NCBI GenBank assembly: GCA_022703195.1
Contig: JAKLEF010000167.1
Span: 1 to 5,024 of the forward strand
DNA: 5,024 nt
Direction of reading: 5' to 3'
Origin: Candidatus Fermentibacterota bacterium
GTDB taxonomy: Bacteria; Fermentibacterota; Fermentibacteria; Fermentibacterales; Fermentibacteraceae
Position 1 is the stretch's first letter, and every line of letters begins with the position of its first letter. Both the position numbers and the translations under genes were made by a program. The notes under the pieces are model-generated. The model was not told the origin of the DNA, did not search any database, and saw only the letters and a program-made list of their open reading frames with translations. Positions 1 to 5,024 of the stretch are shown one piece after another.

Positions 1-150
1 GGGCGAACCTCATCGAACGTCGATGCATCATCGACAAGCTGATGAGGACACTGTGCATGCCGGAACACTCCGACAGGGCGAACCTCATCGAACGTCGATG
101 CATCATCGACAAGCTGATGAGGACGCTGTTCAGGCCGGAACACCCCGACG
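1..150. repeat. Two tandem copies of a 75-bp repeat with nested inverted repeats
   Basis: Copy 1 spans 1-75 and copy 2 spans 76-150. The first 49 bases are identical; the last 26 differ at five places (50/125, 55/130, 58/133, 69/144, 75/150). The identical part contains an outer inverted repeat CCTCATC (8-14) / GATGAGG (41-47) and an inner one GTCGATG (19-25) / CATCGAC (29-35) around a 3-base loop, so a single strand could fold into a two-stem hairpin. CATCGA/TCGATG also occurs alternately at 11-16, 20-25 and 29-34. The same elements recur at 83-122. The unit starts at base 1, so the array may extend upstream. It could be an intergenic structured repeat or a repeat in a coding tail: 75 is divisible by 3 and two plus frames are open through it. 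Four of the five differences would be non-synonymous in the frame shared with lepB, which argues weakly against coding. Confidence 0.9.
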
Positions 151-152
151 TG

Positions 153-182
153 TTGACGTTGAGCGCACCCGAACCCTATTCA
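153..182 (+). promoter_or_regulatory. Possible sigma-70-type promoter for lepB
   Basis: TTGACG at 153-158 is a good -35 match. TATTCA at 177-182 is a weak -10 match after an 18-base spacer. A transcript would begin near 190, just ahead of the lepB ribosome binding site at 203-208. The -10 element matches the consensus at only three positions, so this is tentative; lepB could also be read from upstream of the window. Confidence 0.35.
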
Positions 183-202
183 TTGACCATCCCAACGATA
201 CC

Positions 203-208
203 GGAGGT
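203..208 (+). promoter_or_regulatory. Shine-Dalgarno site setting the lepB start
   Basis: GGAGGT lies four bases before the GTG at 213. It is the strongest ribosome binding site ahead of the conserved part of the protein. It favours GTG 213 over the in-frame TTG at 183 and the ATG at 42, which would put repeat-derived sequence on the N-terminus. Confidence 0.75.
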
Positions 209-212
209 TCCC

Positions 213-935
213 GTGACGAGGGCGAAGGTGCTGGACTGGTTTCTGCAGCTTGCTCTTGCGCTGATCATATTCTTCGGCTTCCTGAGGCCCTACGTCGTAG
301 AGAGCTTCCGGATCCCGTCGCCCAGCATGGAGGGCACCCTCCTGGTGGGCGACCACATCCTCGTCCTCAAGGCCGCCAAGGGGCAGCGCATACCCTGGAC
401 CGACAGGCTCGAACCGCCCCTGCACTCCTTCAGGGGGGGCGAGCAGGGCCTGCTGATGCCGGCCCTGGGCACGATCGAGAGGGGAGACATCCTCGTCTTC
501 CGGTATCCCGCGGACATGAACCGGGATTTCGTCAAGCGCACCGTGGCGCTCGCAGGCGACACCGTGAGCGTAAGGAACGACACCCTGTTCGTGAACGGCG
601 AGCCTTCCTCCTTCCCGGTCCAGTTCCAGGACAGGTTCTCTCCAAATCCGCTCGACATCGCCTGGCCTGCGTGCATCCCCTCCCTGCGCGGGAGGGTGCC
701 CGACCTGGCCTACGAGGAAATCGCCCGGGGAGCGACGCGCGATTGGGATTCATATGTCGTCCCGCCCGGGCACGTCTTCATGATGGGTGACAACAGGGAC
801 AACTCCAGCGACAGCAGGGTCTGGGGCCCGCTCGACCAGGACCTGGTCAAGGGCGAGGCGATGTGCATCTACTGGTCGTGGGTCCCCGGCGACGGGCTGC
901 CCCTCCTGGGGCGGATCGCGCGGCTCGTGAGATGA
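213..935 (+). CDS. lepB: Signal peptidase I (type I leader peptidase)
   Basis: This membrane-bound serine protease cuts signal peptides from proteins exported by Sec or Tat, acting on the outer face of the cytoplasmic membrane. The predicted 240-residue protein has one N-terminal membrane segment (about residues 9-25), then the family box IPSPSMEGTL with nucleophile Ser38. The box DFVKRTVALAGD carries general base Lys108, and the GDNRDNSSDSR box begins at Gly192. A loop of about 45 residues (about 53-90) separates the serine box from the next strand, and a second insertion lies before the GDN box; both are common in long-form LepB. The catalytic dyad and all boxes are present, so the enzyme should be active. 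The start is GTG with GGAGGT four bases upstream; the frame is open further upstream, so a longer form cannot be fully excluded. The stop overlaps the next start as ATGA. Confidence 0.95.
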   Translation: MTRAKVLDWFLQLALALIIFFGFLRPYVVESFRIPSPSMEGTLLVGDHILVLKAAKGQRIPWTDRLEPPLHSFRGGEQGLLMPALGTIERGDILVFRYPADMNRDFVKRTVALAGDTVSVRNDTLFVNGEPSSFPVQFQDRFSPNPLDIAWPACIPSLRGRVPDLAYEEIARGATRDWDSYVVPPGHVFMMGDNRDNSSDSRVWGPLDQDLVKGEAMCIYWSWVPGDGLPLLGRIARLVR

Positions 936-1876
936 GCGGGCAGCTGGCGAGGGAGGCGCTTCCGTATTCCAGGACCTTCCTTGAGCGCGTCCCCCTCCAG
1001 TTCATCAATCTCGACGAACTCGTGAAGGGCGCCCTCGAGGACAGGAACTTCACCGGAGACGGCTACTGGCAGATCGACGCCGACGAACCCCTCGCCTACA
1101 TGATACTCCGCAGCGGCAGGCCCTACACTATCATCGGCTACTCCGGCCCGAGCGTCACCGCGTTCATCAACTGGCTCAGGCGCGACAAGAGGGAGCTGAC
1201 CCTCACCTACAGGTTCGTGGAGGAGGGTTCCCTGCCCTCCCTGGTGAGGTGCTGCTCCGAAGAGCCCGTCCTGCAGGATCTGGAGAACGACAGGGGCGAC
1301 CTGATGGAGGTCCTGAAGGCCCTGCGCCGCAACGGGGACTCGGGCCTGCTGAGGATCAGGGCCGGGAGTCTGTCGACGCTCGTCCCGGTGGAGGGCGGGA
1401 AGCTCCAGGTCGCCTGGGGCGCGGGAGCCTCCATGAAGGGCAGGGACATCCTCACCTACCTGACCGAGCAGCTCCCCCCCGAGACCACCGCGGACCTCTT
1501 CCCCGGAGCCACCGGCGACCTGGCCACCGTGGGCATATCGGAGGCCCAGCTCCTGGTCGGGGCGTTCAACACCTGGCTCGAGGCGGCGATCCCCACCTGG
1601 CCGGAGTGCTCCAACATCGCGATGAACGTCTTCAAGACCCTGAAGGACAAGGAGGTCTGCCTGGCCTCCTTCATCTATTCCACCGAGGAGGGGCTGTCCC
1701 TCCAGGCTCAGCCCTCGGAGGCCGAGAGGATCCCGAAGGTGTTCGCGACCCTGATAGGCTCGATGTGCAAGAAGCACCCCGCCCCGGCGGCCTGCTCGAA
1801 GCTCTTCATCTCCTCGAACCGGCAGAACAAGATGGCCCTGGAGGCCACCGGCCTGGCTTCGCTGCTGGAGATCTGA
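932..1876 (+). CDS. Uncharacterised 314-residue protein, translationally coupled to lepB
   Basis: I do not recognise this protein family with confidence. The ATG at 932 overlaps the lepB TGA (ATGA), which indicates translational coupling and fixes the start; an in-frame ATG at 863 lies inside lepB and is rejected. The protein is soluble, with no signal peptide or membrane segment. It appears to have three parts. Residues ~27-80 hold an alpha/beta stretch (LVKGALEDRNFTGDGYWQI, then YMILRSGRPYTIIG). Residues ~123-167 hold a similar-looking stretch (LMEVLKALRRNGDSGLLRI, then LVPVEGGKLQVAWGAG). Residues ~205-314 form a helix-rich C-terminal part. The two 'short helix, G-containing strand, strand, GG/SGR turn, strand' stretches resemble DUF4388/PATAN-like modules, and the C-terminal part could be a roadblock/LC7-like fold. 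Both ideas are shape-based inference only. Six cysteines (107, 108, 226, 243, 279, 288) are scattered without a clear metal motif. A role linked to secretion is suggested only by the operon. Confidence 0.85.
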   Translation: MSGQLAREALPYSRTFLERVPLQFINLDELVKGALEDRNFTGDGYWQIDADEPLAYMILRSGRPYTIIGYSGPSVTAFINWLRRDKRELTLTYRFVEEGSLPSLVRCCSEEPVLQDLENDRGDLMEVLKALRRNGDSGLLRIRAGSLSTLVPVEGGKLQVAWGAGASMKGRDILTYLTEQLPPETTADLFPGATGDLATVGISEAQLLVGAFNTWLEAAIPTWPECSNIAMNVFKTLKDKEVCLASFIYSTEEGLSLQAQPSEAERIPKVFATLIGSMCKKHPAPAACSKLFISSNRQNKMALEATGLASLLEI

Positions 1877-1905
1877 CCGGGCGCCGTGCGGGGCCTGCCG
1901 CGCCC

Positions 1906-1937
1906 CCGTCCCACCAATGTGCGACAGGACGGGACGG
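1906..1937. terminator. Possible bidirectional hairpin between convergent genes
   Basis: CCGTCCC (1906-1912) pairs perfectly with GGGACGG (1931-1937) across an 18-base loop, in the 61-bp gap between the convergent stops at 1876 and 1938. A second weak GC stem, CGGGG (1889-1893) with CCCCG (1904-1908), overlaps its left arm. The position suits a shared transcription end. There is no T-run on either side, so it is not a standard intrinsic terminator and the call is weak. Confidence 0.35.
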
Positions 1938-2606
1938 TCAGGTCAGGAATCTCTCGAGGTCGGTGCGCCCGCCCAGGATGAAGAGGTCGTCTCCCAGCTC
2001 TATGACATCGTCGGGGAGCGGGATCCTGTAGGTCCTCATGCCCTCCTCGGGCTCAAGCTTGCCTATGTAGGCTATGTTCACCCCGAACGCGCGCCTTATG
2101 TCGAGGTCCCTTATGCACTTGCCTATCATCGACGCGCGAGGCTTCACCCTCACGAAGTCGATGCCGCCGGCCAGCGGTACATATGTCTCGACATTGTCGT
2201 GCTGGAGCATCCTGGCGACCCGCTCGCCCTGGTCCTTCTCGGGCATGTAGATCTGGCTGGCGCCGACCGCCCGGAGTATCCTGGCCTCCCGGTGGGTCGT
2301 GGCCCGGGAGTGGACGGTCACCCCCATGTCCCTGAGGATGGTGGTGACGAGCACGCTCGCGCCGAAGTCGGAGCCCATGGCGACAATGGCGACGTCGACG
2401 TTGTCTATCCCGTGGGCACGGAGGAGGGTTTCGTCCGTGACGTCGAAGGACACCGCGAGCGTGACCTTGTCGGCCAGCTCGTCGAGCTTCCTCTCGTCGG
2501 AGTCGACTGCGACGACCTCCGACCCGAGGTCCGCCAGGTTCCTGGCCAGGCTGGAGCCGAAGTTGCCCAGGCCCAGCACCGCGAATTTCCTGTGTTCGGA
2601 CTGCAC
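1938..2606 (-). CDS. ktrA: Potassium uptake regulatory subunit KtrA/TrkA (RCK domain protein)
   Basis: This is the cytoplasmic gating subunit of a Ktr/Trk potassium uptake system; proteins of this family form a ring under the membrane subunit and open or close it on binding adenine nucleotides. The 222-residue length is typical of single-RCK KtrA rather than of two-domain TrkA (about 450-460). The N-terminal Rossmann (RCK_N) domain starts with GLGNFG (residues 12-17), and acidic Asp35 in VVAVDSD suits ribose binding. The motif GASQIYMPEKDQGERVA (115-131) is family-typical. An RCK_C ligand domain covers about 142-222. The start is GTG, with AGGAGG (2610-2615 on the plus strand) three bases before it. 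That ribosome binding site overlaps the ktrB TAG stop (2614-2616), and the gap is only 7 bp, so translation is probably coupled to ktrB. Confidence 0.93.
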   Translation of the reverse strand: MQSEHRKFAVLGLGNFGSSLARNLADLGSEVVAVDSDERKLDELADKVTLAVSFDVTDETLLRAHGIDNVDVAIVAMGSDFGASVLVTTILRDMGVTVHSRATTHREARILRAVGASQIYMPEKDQGERVARMLQHDNVETYVPLAGGIDFVRVKPRASMIGKCIRDLDIRRAFGVNIAYIGKLEPEEGMRTYRIPLPDDVIELGDDLFILGGRTDLERFLT

Positions 2607-2613
2607 GGTCCTC

Positions 2614-4326
2614 CTACCCTATCCCTATCCTGCACTCAGGGAGCCTGTAGGCGAGCGTCCTGGGCCTGACGGTAAGCGCCGCCAGCACCGAGGGCCCCAC
2701 CCTGCCCGTGAACATCGTGAGAATGATTATCCAGCGGCCGGCCACGGTCAATTCGCCGGTCACACCTGTGGAGAGCCCGACCGTGCCGAACGCGCTGACC
2801 GCCTCGAACACGAAATCCTCCTGCCCCCTGGGCGATGACGCCGATTCGGACATGACCAGCAGCACTGAGGACGCCACGCACACCAGCAGGCAGGAGAAAA
2901 GCAGGAATGCGGCCCTCTGGAGGTCGTGCAGAGGCACCATCCTGTGCCACATCTCGGGCTGTGGTCTCTTCCGAAGCAGCGACAGGCCGGCCGATGCCAG
3001 GAGCCCGACGGTCGTGGTCTTCACTCCGCCGCCTGTGCCTCCGGGCGAGGCGCCTATGAACATCAGTGCTATGAAGGCGAGCCTCGTAGCCGGATGCAGG
3101 CCGAGCACCGGGATCGTGTCGAAGCCGGCGGTCCTCGGAGTGATGGAGCAGAGGAGGGCGTTGGATACCCGCTGGGGGAGCCCCATCCCGCCCAGAGCCC
3201 CGTTCCACTCCACCAGGAGCACGAAGGCGGTTCCCCCTGCGATGAGGATGGCGGTGACGAGGAGCACCAGCCGCGAGTGGGCGTCGAGCCTGTTGTGCCG
3301 CCTGCCCCTGAGCGTGGAGAGCACCGCGGTCACGAGGCCTGTCAGCACGGCGAAGCCCAGCCCGCCAGCGACTATCAGGCCCGAGATGATGAGGCACACG
3401 GACGGCATGCCGCTGAAGCTCTCGAGGTTGTTCGGGAACAGGCTGAAGCCCGCGTTGCAGAAGGCCGAGACGGAGTGGAAGACGGCCTGCCAGGCCAGTT
3501 CCGCCTTGTGCAGACCCGGGAGCACCGGCCTCCATGCCGAATACAGGAGCAGGGCCCCGGTGGCCTCGACAGTGACCGTCCAGCCGATGATGGAGCCTAT
3601 GGCCTTCTTCACGTCGCTGGTGAACTCCGCATCGACCGCCCGCGTGATCGAAAGGCTCTGCCCGAGGCCGACGCTGTGACCGAGGAAGAGGGCGAAGAAG
3701 GCGAAGAAGCTCATCAGCCCCAGCCCGCCTACCTGTATCAGCACGAGTATCACGATCTGCCCGAAGTGGGTGTAGACCGATCCCGTGTCCACCACCGAGA
3801 GCCCCGTCACGCACACGGCGGAGGTGGCCGTGAAGAAGGCATCCAGCGGCCTGACGCCGTCGACGGTGGCGGCGGGCAGGAGCAGCAGGCCTGCTCCGGC
3901 CGCTATGATGGCCGCGAAGGATATGGGGAGTATCTGCCATACCGGCACGTGGTCGGTGAGGAACGCCCCGAGGCGCTGCACGAGTATCCTGGTGGAGATC
4001 AGCATGACCCCGACCTGTATGATGGCCCTCAGGGCCCCGAGCACCGCTTCCCTCCCGCCTCCGGCCAGGGCCGCCCAGGCCGCGGCTGCGATGGTCAGGC
4101 CGAGGAGCAGGGAGATCCAGTGGTCGTCCCTGATCCTCTCCGTCAGGCGCCTCCCGTCCGGGAGCAGCACGGAGGCCAGGTGCAGGAGCCACAGGGTCGC
4201 GAAGGCGTGCGTGCTCCACGACTCCGCTAGCCCCGCTCCGTGCCTGGCGAGGAGGAGGGCGGGAGCGGCCAGGGCGAACCAGCCCGATCCCGCGATCACC
4301 GACAGAAGCCTGGAAGCCTTCGCCAT
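2614..4326 (-). CDS. ktrB: Potassium uptake transporter membrane subunit KtrB/TrkH
   Basis: This is the ion-conducting subunit of a K+ uptake system of the SKT (Trk/Ktr/HKT) superfamily, in the cytoplasmic membrane. Four pore loops can be read, each with its selectivity-filter glycine: AVCVTGLS (Gly175), AFCNAGFS (Gly293), TPRTAGFD (Gly401) and FGTVGLST (Gly517). The glycine-rich loop GASPGGTGGGVKTTT (425-439) matches the gating loop in the third repeat, and FTGRVGPSVLAALTVRPR (539-556) matches the family's C-terminal signature. A conserved arginine, Arg541, lies in the fourth repeat. At 570 residues it is longer than typical KtrB (about 440-460). The extra ~115-125 N-terminal residues contain about three or four hydrophobic segments (about 7-27, 39-56, 69-88, 97-113). 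Start ATG has GGAGG four bases upstream. It is the first gene of the operon with ktrA. KtrB versus TrkH is judged from the small RCK partner and the TVGLSTG loop. Confidence 0.95.
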   Translation of the reverse strand: MAKASRLLSVIAGSGWFALAAPALLLARHGAGLAESWSTHAFATLWLLHLASVLLPDGRRLTERIRDDHWISLLLGLTIAAAAWAALAGGGREAVLGALRAIIQVGVMLISTRILVQRLGAFLTDHVPVWQILPISFAAIIAAGAGLLLLPAATVDGVRPLDAFFTATSAVCVTGLSVVDTGSVYTHFGQIVILVLIQVGGLGLMSFFAFFALFLGHSVGLGQSLSITRAVDAEFTSDVKKAIGSIIGWTVTVEATGALLLYSAWRPVLPGLHKAELAWQAVFHSVSAFCNAGFSLFPNNLESFSGMPSVCLIISGLIVAGGLGFAVLTGLVTAVLSTLRGRRHNRLDAHSRLVLLVTAILIAGGTAFVLLVEWNGALGGMGLPQRVSNALLCSITPRTAGFDTIPVLGLHPATRLAFIALMFIGASPGGTGGGVKTTTVGLLASAGLSLLRKRPQPEMWHRMVPLHDLQRAAFLLFSCLLVCVASSVLLVMSESASSPRGQEDFVFEAVSAFGTVGLSTGVTGELTVAGRWIIILTMFTGRVGPSVLAALTVRPRTLAYRLPECRIGIG

Positions 4327-4350
4327 TCCCCCTCCGGAAACGATAGCCGC

Positions 4351-4378
4351 ATATTAGCGAACCAGCCGGCGGGGTCAA
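4351..4378 (-). promoter_or_regulatory. Probable sigma-70-type promoter of the ktrB-ktrA operon
   Basis: Read on the minus strand, TTGACC (4378-4373) is a good -35 match. It is followed after 16 bases by TAATAT (4356-4351), a 4-of-6 -10 match that stands out as AT-rich in GC-rich surroundings. Transcription would start near 4344, about 18 bases before the ATG, leaving just room for the GGAGG ribosome binding site. No operator or c-di-AMP riboswitch-like leader is possible in so short a 5' end. Confidence 0.5.
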
Positions 4379-4405
4379 GCTGCCATCATACAAGGAAGGG
4401 TGACA

Positions 4406-5024
4406 ATGGTGGATTCCAGCACATACGACAGGATGCTCGGCCTCAGGCCCCTCAACGTGAGGGCGGCCCTTCCCGACTCGAGGTGCGCCCTCGTGAGCGG
4501 CAGGGACATCTGTTCGGTCGCGCGCGCCAGGAACGCCATCGTGATGGCCGCGAACATCAGGAACCCGCTGAGCGCGCTCGGGATACTGAGAGCCGCCAGG
4601 AGGGCCGACTCGTTCGTGATGCTCGAACTCGCCAAGTCCGAGGGGAAATACACCGGCGTGACCTATCAGAACCTGCCTCAGACCGCCCAGGCATATTCGT
4701 CGGACCTGGGCGACGGCGTCGTGTACGCACTCCACATGGACCACTACGCCGTCAAGTCGCGCGCCGACAGGGACGACGCGGCCCGTGAGATCCCGCGTGC
4801 GATCTCGATGGGCTGGACGTCGGTCGCCATCGACGCCTCCCACAATCCCGACTTCGAGAACCTCTCCTTCACTCGCGACGTCGCCATGCACATCCCGCAG
4901 TACGCCGGGCTCGAGGTCGAGGTGGCGCTGGCGCTGGCCCGCGAGCTTCGGCCCGTGCGCATTGCGTATCTGTCGTGCAGCGCCGGCACGCTCGCGCGTG
5001 ACCTTGCGATGCTCGAGTCCGCCG
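4406..5024 (+). CDS. Class II fructose-bisphosphate aldolase-like enzyme, 5' part; 3' end probably chimeric
   Basis: The frame is open from ATG 4406 to the window edge (206 codons), with AGGAAGG (4393-4399) six bases before the start. Class II aldolases use zinc to cleave or join ketose bisphosphates such as fructose-1,6-bisphosphate, in the cytosol. Family features seen are NPLSALGILRAA (53-64), then LHMDH (109-113) with probable catalytic Asp112 and zinc ligand His113. GWTSVAIDASH (136-146) followed by DFEN (149-152) matches the family's strand and SH..EN motif. YAGLEVEV (166-173) would place a zinc-binding Glu at 172. Later family parts (the loop glutamate, two more zinc histidines, the phosphate-binding glycines) are not in the window. 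From about residue 174 the protein stops resembling an aldolase and matches an rRNA methyltransferase. Arginine codons also change: 10 of the first 11 are AGG/AGA, whereas 8 of the 9 after residue 118 are CGN. Exact substrate (fructose or tagatose bisphosphate, or another sugar) is unknown. Confidence 0.8.
   Translation, partial: MVDSSTYDRMLGLRPLNVRAALPDSRCALVSGRDICSVARARNAIVMAANIRNPLSALGILRAARRADSFVMLELAKSEGKYTGVTYQNLPQTAQAYSSDLGDGVVYALHMDHYAVKSRADRDDAAREIPRAISMGWTSVAIDASHNPDFENLSFTRDVAMHIPQYAGLEVEVALALARELRPVRIAYLSCSAGTLARDLAMLESA
4908..5024 (+). other. RlmD/RumA-like rRNA methyltransferase fragment joined in frame to the aldolase
   Basis: In the same frame as the aldolase, residues ~177-206 read LARELRPVRI, then AYLSCSAGTLARDLAMLESA. 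This fits the C-terminal catalytic segment of RlmD/RumA-type 23S rRNA (uracil-5-)-methyltransferases, where the motif is YVSCNPATLARD and its Cys is the nucleophile (here Cys191). In that family the segment follows a DPPR-x-GL motif. The GLEVEV at 168-173 fits both an aldolase (AGLEVEVG) and the stretch after DPPR in RlmD, so the two sources could be joined at about 4907-4925. The tail also favours GCG, CTG, CTT, ATT and CGC/CGT codons unlike the neighbouring genes. The methyltransferase's SAM-binding motifs are absent. Most likely this is a sequence-assembly or recombination junction; a true fusion is less likely. Confidence 0.65.

Noticed and set aside
61..72. Small hairpin CGGA-ACAC-TCCG in the repeat tail
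   Set aside because: Only four base pairs, and the second copy loses one pair (T69 is C at 144) without compensation.
1..150. CRISPR array
   Set aside because: The units are 75 bp and directly adjacent, with 70 of 75 positions shared and no unique spacers; only two copies are present.
23..790. 255-residue plus-strand frame through the repeats and lepB
   Set aside because: Overlaps lepB in another frame; beyond the repeats it is Arg/Gly/Pro/His-rich with no motif.
863..931. Upstream in-frame ATG as start of the lepB-coupled gene
   Set aside because: It lies within lepB and would add an Arg/Ala-rich stretch; the ATGA overlap at 932 is the usual coupled start.
869..1777. 302-residue minus-strand open frame opposite the lepB-coupled gene
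   Set aside because: No domain and a Gly/Leu/Val/Glu-rich shadow composition; the plus-strand frame has a translationally coupled start and normal protein composition.
1917..2669. 250-residue plus-strand open frame antisense to ktrA
   Set aside because: Opposite a clear RCK protein with a Rossmann motif; composition is that of a mirror frame.
2926..4230. 434-residue plus-strand open frame antisense to ktrB
   Set aside because: Low-complexity composition rich in Glu, Gly, Arg and His with no recognisable domain; it lies wholly opposite the well-supported ktrB gene.
2636..4891. 751-residue minus-strand open frame
   Set aside because: It overlaps nearly all of ktrB in another frame and the aldolase-like gene on the opposite strand, is rich in Arg/Gly/Pro/His with no family motif, and is a by-product of high G+C. 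The ktrB frame carries all four pore motifs.

Overview
The window is high-GC, gene-dense bacterial DNA (roughly 65% G+C by eye). It uses mostly AGG for arginine and a fair number of ATA isoleucine codons. GTG starts follow GGAGG-type ribosome binding sites, and genes overlap or nearly abut. This suits an uncultivated bacterium, perhaps of a Fibrobacterota/Latescibacterota-like or other FCB-related lineage, but nothing in the window fixes the phylum.

Layout. Positions 1-150 hold two tandem copies of a 75-bp repeat. The first 49 bases of each copy are identical and contain nested inverted repeats. Next is a short promoter-like stretch, then a plus-strand pair: signal peptidase I (lepB, 213-935) and an unrecognised 314-residue protein (932-1876) coupled to it by an ATGA stop/start overlap. 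A 61-bp convergent gap with a 7-bp inverted repeat separates these from a minus-strand potassium uptake operon. That operon is read from ktrB (channel subunit, 4326-2614) into ktrA (nucleotide-binding RCK regulator, 2606-1938), with a 7-bp gap. A 79-bp divergent intergenic region with a plausible ktrB promoter leads to a plus-strand gene starting at 4406 and running off the right edge. Its first ~172 residues look like a class II (zinc-dependent) fructose-bisphosphate aldolase-type enzyme.

Function. LepB releases exported proteins by cutting their signal peptides. KtrB and KtrA together form a K+ (usually Na+-coupled) uptake system gated by adenine nucleotides. The aldolase-like gene belongs to central carbon or sugar-phosphate metabolism. 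These are ordinary housekeeping functions, and I found no defence system, mobile element, CRISPR array or RNA gene.

Points for a second look. (1) The last ~100 bases continue the aldolase reading frame but encode what looks like the catalytic-cysteine segment of an RlmD/RumA-type 23S rRNA uracil-5-methyltransferase. The switch lies at a short stretch (GLEVEV) that both families could encode, so a chimeric join is likely. (2) The 75-bp tandem repeat with its conserved nested palindrome may continue beyond the left edge. (3) The lepB-coupled hypothetical protein has no assigned role. (4) KtrB has an N-terminal membrane extension of about 115-125 residues.
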